Positions 1-7,743 are shown, counted from the stretch's first letter. The stretch: 9,336 nucleotides of DNA from CAYHBO01 sp964354855 (GCA_964354855.1 CAYHBO010000052.1:1-9336); one strand, 5' to 3'. The notes: generated from the letters alone by a model not told the origin. A program made the numbers and translations.

Positions 1-2808
1 TACTGTTGAGTCTTCAGTTGGTATTACTGTGTTTTTAGGGAGGTTAAATTTTATTGTTTTTTCGCGGCCCGTTTTTTGATTAACGGGCAGTGTTGGTATT
101 TTTTGTTCTGTTTTGTTAATACGTTCAATTTCTTTTCTGCGAGCTTCAGCTTTTTCTGCCTCTAATCTTTTTTGCTCAGTTTCTTGAGCTAAACGAGTTT
201 TTTCTTGTTGTTCTGCTTCTGTAGCTAATCGTTCTTTTTCTTTCTGTGCTGCTTCTTCTCTATGTTTAGTTTTTTCTTGTTGAGCTTTTTCTTTGGCAAT
301 TCTTTGGTTTCTTTCTTGTTGATTTCTTTCGGCTTTAGCCGCTTGTTCTTTTTCTAACTTGTCTTGTCTTGCTTGTTCTTCACGTTGTTTTTTAGCTGCG
401 GCAGCTTCTTGAGCTAATCTTACTTGCTTAGCTTCTTCTTCTATTCTGTCTTTCTCAGCTTGAACGGCTTGTTCTTTTGCTAATCGTTTGTCTTCTGTTT
501 CTTTTTGAGCTGCAATTCTTCTTGCTACTCGTGTGGCTTCTACTGCTTGTTCTTGTGCAAGTTTTTCGGCTTCTGTTTTAGCTTTTTCTTCTTGACGGAG
601 TTTGTAAGCGGCTTCTTTTGCTTCTTGCTTTTCTCTTCTACTTTTTTCTCTCTCTTCAGGTGTAGGTTCTTGTGTTGTTACCGGTTTTTGTTCTTCTACT
701 TGTTCGGAAGCTGTCTGTGGTTTTTCTTCCTCTAATTTGCTTTGTGTTTCTGTAATTATTGCATTAAGCGCTTTCTTCTTCCCTTTGCTATAAGTCCCTA
801 CGTATAAAGGAGAGGCTTTTTGTTTCAGGGCTGCGCTGATCATAAATTTTAAGATTTTTTCGTAACGGTCTTTAATAAACGGATTTTCAGCTGCATTGTA
901 TAGTTCAAAAGCGATATCAACAGGGGTTTCTTCTCCTCTATAAACTACAACTAATTGAGGATGTCTATTACATGATTCTTGTATGCTGGCAATATTTCCA
1001 ACCCATAGCATGCTCTTCAATGCATCGAACGCGTGTTCTGGAGTCAATGTTTCTTTTCTAAGCTCGAGAAATAAACGTTTTGCTTCGTCTATCTTGCGAA
1101 CTGTTGCCTTCTGTCTATCATTACCTTTGTCTCTGTAGTGGGTGAATATTGGTAACATTAAATTAAGCTGAGATAGATCGATTTCAGAGCAAGCAAGTAT
1201 ACTTGTGATCATCTGCTCATCAGTATGTTGTAGGCCTTTATTTAAGCTCATAAGTGCCATAGATATCTCGGTAGGATTGGAGCTTTCATAAGGCGTATGA
1301 AATAGATATTTGTGTTTGTTATCTACTGTGTGCAGAAGATGTAAAAAAATCTTTTTTGAGTCATCAAGTAATTCAGGTTGATCGGTTGCTCTAATAACCG
1401 CTTCTAACGCATGATTTATGATGAATTCTTTTTGGGCATCTAACTCGAATAAATGATTTCTAAGTTCACTTAAAAAAACAAAAAATGTATATGGACAATG
1501 GTTATATACAGCGATGTTTATAACGAAAGCTTTGACCCCAGGATAGTGGGGAAAGGTTTGAAGCGAATTCAGGATTAGTTCAAGTTCTGTAGGATTAGTT
1601 CTTCGTATTTTTTCTATTTCGGTTTTAGCTTGTGCGAATTTTTTTTCATCAATTAAATAGGTAAGCTTATTAATAAAGGCTTGATTTTTTTGAGTATCTC
1701 TTATGGTTGCATTGCAATCTAAAGGTACCGTTGATTGAGGCATCGGGCGTTGTTCTTGAGGAGTATTCGGCAGGGTAGTAGTTCTTGGCCCGGAGTAAGC
1801 ATCTTTAGATACAACAATTACAGTTCTCGGTGGTTGATGGCTTATTATTGTAGGTTCTTCAAATGTGACTCTCATAGCTTGAAGTGTTGCTATGTAGCGG
1901 GCCTGAACAAAAGGATTTGTTGCTTTTTGTAGTTGTGCTTGAGCGATTTCTTTTGGGGTTATATTTTGAAAAATGGGTATGAGCGTTGTGCTGAGAGTTC
2001 TTTTTTTTGTCAATGAGGTAGTTATTTCTAAGATGATTTTTGTTGTTGTTTCACAACCTATATATGCTATGGGGTGTAAGACAGTAATGTCCTCTAAATG
2101 GGTAATCTGATCAAACTGTTTTCTGAGAATTTGAATGTTATTTCCTAGCATATCTTCTGGAAGGTTATCTAAGCAGGAACGCATATTTAGCGCAGAAAGA
2201 TAGCAGACTTGTTTATTTTTATCTTGAAAAAACGAAAGGTTCGCCTTTAGGGCATTTTCTATAGTTATTACATTAAGATGTTGATGTGCCAGTATACTTA
2301 GTTCAATGTCTTCATCGTTGGCGCACGCAAGGCCATTTATGGCTATGGCATTAATATCTATGGTTGGGATATGAAGAAAATGGATCATGATATTTTTGAT
2401 ATCTTGTTTGAGGTCAGATGGTTTTTTATTGAGCATCTTTACCCAGTTGTCCAGAGCTATTCTTAAGGGAACTGTTCCTTTGCTGTCTGGAGCATTGATA
2501 TCGGCGCCATTGGTTACTAAAAATGTAAAAAAGTCATACGAACAAAATTTACTGAGAGCGATATGAAATAACGATGCTGTATCTTCACGGTACACTTTGA
2601 CTTGATGATTAATTAATGCTTTTATTTGTGAAGCTTCATATTGCTCTAAAAGTTCCTGTGCTTTATTAAAATTGCACCCGGAAACTTCTTTAATAATTAC
2701 TTGTACGAGTTCAACCGTGGAAGATGCTTTTGCTGTTGGTTGCATTGCATGAGTTGAGTTGATTGCAAAAGTTGCACACGTAAAAAGTACTAATAAAATT
2801 TTAATCAT
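1..2808 (-). CDS. Large secreted coiled-coil protein with ankyrin-like segment, partial (C-terminus off the left edge)
   Basis: From the ATG at 2806-2808 the minus strand stays open for 936 codons to the window edge, so the C-terminus is missing. Residues 1-21 form a signal peptide (MIKILLVLFTCATFAINSTHA) with an Ala-x-Ala-like end. Around residues 74-114 a weak ankyrin-like segment is seen, with a LFHIAL start, the core NGADINAPDSKGTVPL and a following helix. Residues about 115-690 are mixed helical sequence in which I recognise no catalytic motif. Residues about 691-896 are almost only E, K, A, Q and R, predicting a long coiled coil with recurring (R/K)(L/I)AxE units, followed by a Pro/Thr/Asn-containing stretch. 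A GAAGG site lies 8 bases before the start. The gene diverges from the adenosine deaminase remnant. A role at the cell surface or towards a host is inferred from export plus ankyrin and coil. The family is not recognised; the open frame itself is certain. Confidence 0.85.
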   Translation of the reverse strand, partial: MIKILLVLFTCATFAINSTHAMQPTAKASSTVELVQVIIKEVSGCNFNKAQELLEQYEASQIKALINHQVKVYREDTASLFHIALSKFCSYDFFTFLVTNGADINAPDSKGTVPLRIALDNWVKMLNKKPSDLKQDIKNIMIHFLHIPTIDINAIAINGLACANDEDIELSILAHQHLNVITIENALKANLSFFQDKNKQVCYLSALNMRSCLDNLPEDMLGNNIQILRKQFDQITHLEDITVLHPIAYIGCETTTKIILEITTSLTKKRTLSTTLIPIFQNITPKEIAQAQLQKATNPFVQARYIATLQAMRVTFEEPTIISHQPPRTVIVVSKDAYSGPRTTTLPNTPQEQRPMPQSTVPLDCNATIRDTQKNQAFINKLTYLIDEKKFAQAKTEIEKIRRTNPTELELILNSLQTFPHYPGVKAFVINIAVYNHCPYTFFVFLSELRNHLFELDAQKEFIINHALEAVIRATDQPELLDDSKKIFLHLLHTVDNKHKYLFHTPYESSNPTEISMALMSLNKGLQHTDEQMITSILACSEIDLSQLNLMLPIFTHYRDKGNDRQKATVRKIDEAKRLFLELRKETLTPEHAFDALKSMLWVGNIASIQESCNRHPQLVVVYRGEETPVDIAFELYNAAENPFIKDRYEKILKFMISAALKQKASPLYVGTYSKGKKKALNAIITETQSKLEEEKPQTASEQVEEQKPVTTQEPTPEEREKSRREKQEAKEAAYKLRQEEKAKTEAEKLAQEQAVEATRVARRIAAQKETEDKRLAKEQAVQAEKDRIEEEAKQVRLAQEAAAAKKQREEQARQDKLEKEQAAKAERNQQERNQRIAKEKAQQEKTKHREEAAQKEKERLATEAEQQEKTRLAQETEQKRLEAEKAEARRKEIERINKTEQKIPTLPVNQKTGREKTIKFNLPKNTVIPTEDSTV

Positions 2809-2816
2809 GGGTATAA

Positions 2817-2821
2817 CCTTC
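2817..2821 (-). promoter_or_regulatory. Ribosome binding site of the coiled-coil protein gene
   Basis: GAAGG on the minus strand sits 8 bases before the ATG at 2808. It supports that start, which also gives a complete signal peptide. Confidence 0.5.
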
Positions 2822-2882
2822 AATTTTTGTATTTAACTATCTTAAATGTATTCAATGTAATGTTGATTTAATTTGTATGTTT

Positions 2883-2910
2883 ATTCTATTTGAATATAAA
2901 ACAAAATCAA
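2883..2910 (-). promoter_or_regulatory. Candidate sigma70-type promoter for the coiled-coil protein gene
   Basis: On the minus strand a TTGATT box (2905-2910) and a TAGAAT box (2883-2888) are separated by 16 bases in the divergent intergenic region, about 75 bases before the start codon. Both boxes deviate from consensus and the region is very AT-rich, so a chance match is possible. Confidence 0.3.
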
Positions 2911-2983
2911 TTAAAACAAAAAAATGGGGCAAAAGTGGTTAATTTTGATCATGTCGTTTGGATAAGTAGCGTCTTTTTTAACC

Positions 2984-3796
2984 ATGAAAGAGTAAAAGCA
3001 TCCGTCTATTTTGACCAAATCACGTTTTTTAATTAGATCCTGGCTTCACTTACACCTGGGTGGCTCATGGCCGCTTGAGTATCTTAAAATGATTGCTACC
3101 CCACAGCAGTTTACTGTAGACAACGTGACCTATGCTGAGATTCGTACCGGCCTGAAAGACCTTGGTTCTGGTAATGAAGGTTATTTGAAATCGGTGTTGC
3201 GTGGTGTGCAGCGAGGTTGTGAAAAAACGAATTTGAAGGCTGATATTGTTTTGAGCCTTCGTCGTGATTCAAATGGAGTTGTCGCTCAAGAAACACTTGA
3301 TTTGGTAAAGAAATATAAGAAACAGGGCGTTGTCGGCTTGGATGTTTATGGAGATATCATGAGTGGTGATGGCAAAGACATTCTTGCTGTTTTACATCAG
3401 GCTCATCAAGAACATATTTCGGTGACGTTACATTTGGGAGAATTGCCAAAAGAAACCCCTGAGCAACAGATGAAAGAGCTTGAAGTTATTCAACCTAAGC
3501 GCATCGGGCATGCGATATTTTTGTGCCCGGAAGCGGTGACTTGGATCAGAACTCGTAAAATTCCGGTTGAGCTTTGTTTGACGAGTGCGATTAAAGCTAA
3601 GCACATTCAAGAGTCGTGGCAGTATCCAGTATTACAGTTAATGTTTCTTAATCATCCGGTGGTTATTGCAACCGATGATCCATTATTATTCAAAACGACA
3701 CTTTCAGAAGAATGTGTGAAGGTTGCGCAGGTGCTTAACTTGTCACAAGAAGCGATGGTGGCGATGCAGGTAGAGACGCGGAATTATAGATTTTAA
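2984..3796 (+). pseudogene. Adenosine deaminase, eroded (early stop and internal deletion)
   Basis: Adenosine deaminase converts adenosine to inosine plus ammonia. The active-site motifs of the family follow in order, numbered from the TTG at 3011: HLH zinc ligands (H13, H15), YAEIR (41-45), GVVGLDVYGD (106-115), HLGE (H141 zinc, E144 proton donor), RIGH (H167), CLTSA (189-193) and TDDP (D222, D223). Three defects are visible. The natural-looking ATG at 2984 meets TAA at 2993 after three codons, and the frame then continues into the gene. Only about 25 residues separate HLH from YAEIR, where about 80 are usual, so one internal block is gone. The C-terminus ends soon after the last active-site motif. 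The TTG at 3011 gives 261 residues against the usual 330-350 and has no evident ribosome site. A compact but expressed relative is possible; a decaying gene fits better because several lesions coincide. It lies 77 bases before the alpha/beta hydrolase. Confidence 0.7.
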
Positions 3797-3863
3797 AAAG
3801 ACAATATTTACTTTGGTTATGAGCCTCTGTTAGCATTCTTCGGGGATATGAATTGAAAAACAC

Positions 3864-3870
3864 GGGGGGA
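3864..3870 (+). promoter_or_regulatory. Purine-rich ribosome site choosing the ATG start of the alpha/beta hydrolase
   Basis: GGGGGGA lies 3 bases before the ATG at 3874. A TTG at 3853 is in the same frame and would add seven residues, but it would include this site inside the coding region and has no site of its own. Confidence 0.45.
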
Positions 3871-3873
3871 ACT

Positions 3874-4890
3874 ATGTTTTTATCGATTAGAGTTATTTCA
3901 TTGGTATTTTCTTGCTTGGTAATTTTTAACGTAACTGAGGCGGAGATTTTTATTGTTCACGGTGCCCAGAAAGAAGAAAATCTTTGGCATACACCAGAGG
4001 GAGTCTTTCATAAGAAGCTGAAAGCTTCAGCTAAAAAAAAGGGGCATGAGGTTCGAAATTCTCCATGGGATTATTCAGTTTTAAGTGGGACGTCTAACTT
4101 TGAGCATTTTGCTGCCGGGCTACGATTAGCTGGTGAGATTATAGCTTTTTGTAAGACATATACGCCTCATGAAGCGCTAGAAAATAATCATGAAGTAATT
4201 ATTTTAGCGCATAGTTATGGTGGTCATGTTGCTTACTATGCATCAATGGCACTAGCCGCATTGCAGGATAAAAATAAATTGAAAGATTTTTTTAAAGTAT
4301 TTGAAAACTTTGAAACAATCATCTCAAAGCACAAGCCTGGATATCAATCGGCCCTTGTATCACTCAAAGAAATATATGCGCAACTTTTACGAAAGAGAGG
4401 TCGGCAGTCGTTTAGGATTGTTCCGGAGATCAGTAAAATTATTACCCTCGGGACACCTCATCTAGCGGGTTATAATCCTATCCCTCATCCAGATGGAGTT
4501 TTATCGGTTTTTAATTTCTTTAGTCATGATGATCTTATTGCAAATCAGTCCAATTATTTTGGTGTTGGAACGCCGCTTCTATGGGCACATGAATTTACTA
4601 ATCCTATTCGACATATAGAACTTGTTGGAGAGAAGGTTAAAGTGAGTCATACGAAATTAATTCATCCGATGATTGCAGAAAACATTCTGGATTGGGTTGA
4701 TACTTATCAGAACAAGCAAGTTGTTAATGTAGATGATCCGATGCCATTTGAGAATGGTGTTTGTTCTGATGATTATAAACCAATTTTAATTAAATTTTAT
4801 TGCTGTAAATTTCTCTACTATGCAAAAAAATTTGGGGATGCTACAAAAACCGCTTGGAGGGATATTTATTCTTCTCTGTATATTGTTTGA
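3874..4890 (+). CDS. Secreted alpha/beta hydrolase (lipase/esterase-like)
   Basis: The product has 338 residues from the ATG at 3874. A signal peptide covers residues 1-23, ending in NVTEA. The first strand then carries IFIVHG (25-30), the usual oxyanion-hole His-Gly of alpha/beta hydrolases. The nucleophile elbow is LAHSYGG with Ser114. GTPH (193-196) is a motif seen in lipases and related acyl hydrolases. SHDD (217-220) supplies a candidate catalytic Asp, and H259 in VSHTKL (or H264) the His. A helical insert of about 60 residues (about 130-185) between the Ser and GTPH regions could form a lid. The C-terminal tail after residue 285 is Cys- and aromatic-rich and unassigned. The fold and the export are well supported; the substrate (lipid, other ester or amide) cannot be told. 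The gene precedes a second exported hydrolase by 89 bases on the same strand, and the two may be co-transcribed. Confidence 0.8.
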   Translation: MFLSIRVISLVFSCLVIFNVTEAEIFIVHGAQKEENLWHTPEGVFHKKLKASAKKKGHEVRNSPWDYSVLSGTSNFEHFAAGLRLAGEIIAFCKTYTPHEALENNHEVIILAHSYGGHVAYYASMALAALQDKNKLKDFFKVFENFETIISKHKPGYQSALVSLKEIYAQLLRKRGRQSFRIVPEISKIITLGTPHLAGYNPIPHPDGVLSVFNFFSHDDLIANQSNYFGVGTPLLWAHEFTNPIRHIELVGEKVKVSHTKLIHPMIAENILDWVDTYQNKQVVNVDDPMPFENGVCSDDYKPILIKFYCCKFLYYAKKFGDATKTAWRDIYSSLYIV

Positions 4891-4967
4891 TAAATGATTT
4901 TTTATTGTTTCTCTACTATCAGGGTTTTTTAGGCTGAATAAATTATTTTAATACGCTCTATAAACAA

Positions 4968-4973
4968 AAAGGA
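4968..4973 (+). promoter_or_regulatory. Ribosome binding site of the acid phosphatase gene
   Basis: AAAGGA lies 6 bases before the ATG at 4980. It favours this start over the in-frame ATG at 5013, which would also leave a usable signal sequence. Confidence 0.55.
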
Positions 4974-4979
4974 TCTCAT

Positions 4980-5648
4980 ATGTTTTTTTACAAACAAAAA
5001 TCTTTCTTGCTAATGCGTCTAGTATTATCATTCTTTGCTTTAATTACCGTATTCGGTTGTGTTTCTCGTAAGCCGCTTAACCTGAATATTGCCAAAGAAC
5101 GGGTTAAAAAGTATCAAGAGAGTGGGCAGTACAGCAAAGATGTTCGCATTGTTGTTGATCGTGCTCTTAGGCATTTTAAAAGAGTCCCAGTACAAGAAAA
5201 TTCAACGGTAGTTTTTGATATTGATGCTACGGTGTTGTCAGATTACAGCATTGGAAATAAGATCTCGTTTGGCTATGTTCCTGAGCTGTCCCATAAATGG
5301 ATTATGACTGCCAGTGCTCATGCAATTCCAGAGACAAAAGAGTTGTATGATTACTTAGTTAAACGAGGGTTTCATATCATCTTTTTAACAGGTCGACATC
5401 AAGCTGAATATGATGTAACGGTAAAGAATCTTAAAGAGCAGGGCTTTGCTACATTTGATAAATTGATTCTTCGTAGTCCAAGAGAAAAAGATTTAACAGC
5501 GTTGATTTATAAAACAGCATGGCGTAAAAAACTAACTGACGAAGGGGCCCACATTATTGGGACCATTGGTGATCAGTGGAGTGACCATGATGGTGGGTAT
5601 ACGGAGTATAAAGTTAAGATTCCGAACGTTAGGTACATTATTTATTAG
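4980..5648 (+). CDS. Exported HAD-superfamily acid phosphatase (subfamily IIIB-like, probable lipoprotein)
   Basis: The 222-residue product resembles HAD subfamily IIIB acid phosphatases (class B, e(P4)-like and plant vegetative storage relatives), which remove phosphate from nucleotides and other monoesters outside the cytoplasm. HAD motif I is FDIDATVL with Asp80 as nucleophile and Asp82 as acid/base. Motif II is FLTGR with Thr137. A lysine in YKTAWRKKL (about 178) is the likely motif III residue. Motif IV is GDQWSD with Asp198 and Asp202 for the metal. The N-terminus has a basic start, a hydrophobic stretch and Cys27 in VFGC, an imperfect lipobox, so a membrane-anchored lipoprotein is likely. 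The gene ends with TAG and overlaps the end of the convergent peptidase gene by 11 bases. With the nearby nucleoside enzymes, a role in releasing nucleosides from external nucleotides is a reasonable inference; the substrate is not shown by sequence. Confidence 0.82.
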   Translation: MFFYKQKSFLLMRLVLSFFALITVFGCVSRKPLNLNIAKERVKKYQESGQYSKDVRIVVDRALRHFKRVPVQENSTVVFDIDATVLSDYSIGNKISFGYVPELSHKWIMTASAHAIPETKELYDYLVKRGFHIIFLTGRHQAEYDVTVKNLKEQGFATFDKLILRSPREKDLTALIYKTAWRKKLTDEGAHIIGTIGDQWSDHDGGYTEYKVKIPNVRYIIY

Positions 5649-6456
5649 CCCTGAGTGCCTTGATTCGATTTCGTACACTCGGGTGTAAATGAAACATCTT
5701 GTATCTTAGGTACTTTTTATACCAATTAGCATTGCCAATTTGTGGTAGATACGTTTCTAAAATTGTTTTTGGCTCGAGTGGGGTGTTTGTGTTACAGAAA
5801 TCGATGATCGGTTCACGAATCATGTTCAGGGCCTGTTCTACCTGTTCAGTAGTGCTTGAGGGTAAGATTGTCATTGCAATTTTGTCTGCGTTGTACTCAA
5901 ATTGTCTGAACAGAATGATGGTTGCAATATACTGAGCTCCGGTAAGAATCGTACTTAAGAAACAGAGATATAATGGATTAAACGTTAAAAAATCTGCCCA
6001 TCGTTGCCAGATTAATCCTATTAACCCTGCATAGAATACGATTGAAATGACCTGTGTAAAGATTGATCTGAGTCTGAATGCCCGCCCATACATCAAAAAG
6101 AGTTGGTCACAGAAATGTCCGAGTTCATGAGCGATCACTAGCTTGAAGTGTTCGTAACGTATAGATAGATCTTGTTCATTGCTATTTAGTATAAACGTTC
6201 TAATAAACTCAGCCCCAATGTGGATCTGCATGCTGTCATCGGTCATAAGGTGAGCTTCCGCTTGCCAGGTAGCAGTTTTATGAAACTGCATGACGATACT
6301 AGGGATTGTCTTTAAGTCTGCTGCTATGCTGAGTTCTGCTACGGTTGTGTGTAAAAAATTATAGAGCACAGGGTATTTCTCATCCCAGCCATTGATTGGG
6401 TGCTTTTCAAGTTCGATAAGTTCTTGGGATAGTTGTAATAAGGTTTCTTGGTTCAT
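5638..6456 (-). CDS. M48-type membrane zinc metallopeptidase
   Basis: The 272-residue product has the zinc motif HELGH (His110, Glu111, His114) and, after two hydrophobic segments (about 131-150 and 160-183), FEYNADKIA, in which Glu187 is the likely third zinc ligand and Asp191 is the usual following acid. The C-terminal HPSVRNRIKAL (258-268) matches the HPS...RI..L ending typical of M48 peptidases such as HtpX and Ste24 relatives. Family members cut membrane or misfolded proteins. No N-terminal signal is present, and the two membrane segments place the zinc site next to the membrane. The start ATG has only a weak GAGA site, and the preceding 71-residue frame ends 19 bases before it, so translational coupling is plausible. 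The stop overlaps the 3' end of the convergent phosphatase gene. Family membership is clear; the substrate is unknown. Confidence 0.85.
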   Translation of the reverse strand: MNQETLLQLSQELIELEKHPINGWDEKYPVLYNFLHTTVAELSIAADLKTIPSIVMQFHKTATWQAEAHLMTDDSMQIHIGAEFIRTFILNSNEQDLSIRYEHFKLVIAHELGHFCDQLFLMYGRAFRLRSIFTQVISIVFYAGLIGLIWQRWADFLTFNPLYLCFLSTILTGAQYIATIILFRQFEYNADKIAMTILPSSTTEQVEQALNMIREPIIDFCNTNTPLEPKTILETYLPQIGNANWYKKYLRYKMFHLHPSVRNRIKALRANK

Positions 6457-6475
6457 GTGAGTCTCTGATTGGGGG

Positions 6476-6691
6476 TTAACGATTTACACAACTTCTTGTT
6501 GTGCGAGCAACTTTATCAAGGCAACAAAATAAGCTGGTAATAATTTGTATGCCAACGATGTTGAAAATGTTTTTTATCGGGTTTTCAGGTTGATATCTGC
6601 CTAATGATAACTCATCGGTGTTATCAGTCAATCGTGCTGCTAAAGCTAAGGCATAAGGGGTTGCCAAGAGAGGTGCTATCCATAAGAACAT
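6476..6691 (-). CDS. Small hypothetical membrane-like protein
   Basis: This frame of 71 residues fills the space between the nucleoside hydrolase and the peptidase. Residues 1-19 (FLWIAPLLATPYALALAA) are hydrophobic, residues 22-40 are polar, and 41-58 are again hydrophobic with two adjacent Cys, so two membrane-associated helices are possible. A GAG lies 8 bases before the ATG, and a stop codon sits three codons upstream in the same frame, so the start cannot move far. The stop is 19 bases before the M48 start. I do not recognise the family. It could be a real partner of the membrane peptidase, a remnant of a longer gene, or chance. The position in a same-strand series and the plausible composition favour a gene. 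Confidence 0.45.
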   Translation of the reverse strand: MFLWIAPLLATPYALALAARLTDNTDELSLGRYQPENPIKNIFNIVGIQIITSLFCCLDKVARTTRSCVNR

Positions 6692-6779
6692 CTTTCCAGC
6701 TCATTTTAGCTTGTTCAAGATTTTTTTTTGACCTTGCATGCAGGACATGATAGATCGATGTAAGAAAAAAGCAATCAGA

Positions 6780-7727
6780 TTACTGTTTCTCCAAAATATC
6801 CAAGACTGTTTGTTCAAAGAGTTCTTGATTAGCAGAGATCGCAACGTCTATTTCAAAGCCATTAGGATCCTCAAATATTTTGCCCATTGACGGGCCATTG
6901 AGTTGGACATTGATTTTCATTTTTTTTGTTTGAATGATTGCGGGGTTGATTATTGCAACACTGGTGAGTGCATCCCAGAGCATATATTCTCCGGTTTCAA
7001 TTGACGCCCTGATCGTTTGTAACGCTTCATAAACCAGTTCACAAGCCGTTATGTGACGATTATTTCTAAGTTGCTTCATTAAATCTTTACTAATCGGTGC
7101 ATGCTGCGTTGCTTCAAGGGGGACGAGTGTGATAGGGATGCCTGTGTAGAGAACATCATATAAAGCTTGTGGATTATTATAAATGTTCCATTCAGCACTT
7201 CCATCATGTCCTGGTTGCTCAACGTTGCCCTTTTGTAACGCGCCACCCATGATAAATATACGATGTATTTTTTCTCTTAGTTCAGGATGATTGCGTAACA
7301 TGAGTGCGATATTTGCGCTAGGACCTGTTTCCAAAATTATTACTGGGGTAGATGAGTTGCGTAATGTTTTGGTGAGAAGTGATTCTGCTGATGAAAGTTG
7401 TGTAATCGTAAAATTAGCTAAATCTTGTTCTGATTTATTCCAGAGAGGCATGTGTGCAAGATCCCAAGAGGAGTCTCGCCATGCTTTTGGAAAATGATTA
7501 ATCCCTTCATCCGAGCCTACACCTATGGGAATATTATAGGTTGGAGAAAGAAGTTCTTGTAGTTGCATGGTTACCCATGCTGCCGGCTTAGCATGGCAAT
7601 CTGCAGGGGTTAACGTGATGGCTTTAATTCTTTCGGGTGCATGGAGAAGTAGTAGGGAGATGGCAATTAAGTCATCAACGTTGCCGTCATGATCAATGAT
7701 AAGAGGAAGATGGGTTAATTGGTTCAT
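6780..7727 (-). CDS. Nucleoside hydrolase (inosine/uridine-preferring type)
   Basis: The 315-residue enzyme belongs to the nucleoside hydrolases, which split the N-glycosidic bond of ribonucleosides into base and ribose in a calcium-dependent reaction. The N-terminal calcium motif is present as DHDGNVDD (Asp12, Asp14, Asp18, Asp19). ETGPSANIA (133-141) matches the TGPLTNLA motif, FIMGGA (158-163) is conserved, and AEWNIYNNPQA (179-188) carries the substrate-binding Asn181. WDALTSVA (251-258) supplies the last calcium Asp252. The His that precedes that Asp in the inosine/uridine type (His241 of the Crithidia enzyme) is Trp here, so base preference cannot be inferred. No signal peptide is seen, so it should act in the cytoplasm. 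AAAGGG lies 4 bases before the ATG. It is the only salvage enzyme in the window that looks fully intact, and it sits between the peptidase terminator and the small frame. Confidence 0.88.
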   Translation of the reverse strand: MNQLTHLPLIIDHDGNVDDLIAISLLLLHAPERIKAITLTPADCHAKPAAWVTMQLQELLSPTYNIPIGVGSDEGINHFPKAWRDSSWDLAHMPLWNKSEQDLANFTITQLSSAESLLTKTLRNSSTPVIILETGPSANIALMLRNHPELREKIHRIFIMGGALQKGNVEQPGHDGSAEWNIYNNPQALYDVLYTGIPITLVPLEATQHAPISKDLMKQLRNNRHITACELVYEALQTIRASIETGEYMLWDALTSVAIINPAIIQTKKMKINVQLNGPSMGKIFEDPNGFEIDVAISANQELFEQTVLDILEKQ

Positions 7728-7731
7728 GGTA

Positions 7732-7737
7732 CCCTTT
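7732..7737 (-). promoter_or_regulatory. Ribosome binding site of the nucleoside hydrolase gene
   Basis: AAAGGG on the minus strand, 4 bases before the ATG at 7727. It lies just after the terminator of the upstream gene, which leaves little room for a separate promoter, so expression may depend on read-through. Confidence 0.5.
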
Positions 7738-7743
7738 CAATGT

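Noticed and set aside
505..735. A plus-strand frame of 76 residues very rich in Phe, Cys and Ser
   Set aside because: It is the complement of the GAA/AAA/GCA-rich coil region of the minus-strand gene; its odd composition is explained by that.
3111..3610. Two minus-strand frames of about 60 residues inside the deaminase region
   Set aside because: The plus strand carries clear deaminase motifs across the whole stretch; the antisense frames show no recognisable features.
5650..5683. A stem with arms 5650-5657 and 5676-5683 after the phosphatase stop, as a terminator
   Set aside because: The loop is 18 bases, no T run follows, and the arms lie within the coding end of the peptidase gene.
6721..6744. 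A T run with a nearby TGCATGCA palindrome as a terminator of the nucleoside hydrolase
   Set aside because: In the direction of that gene the run reads as A after the palindrome, not T, and the stem is only 4 bp.
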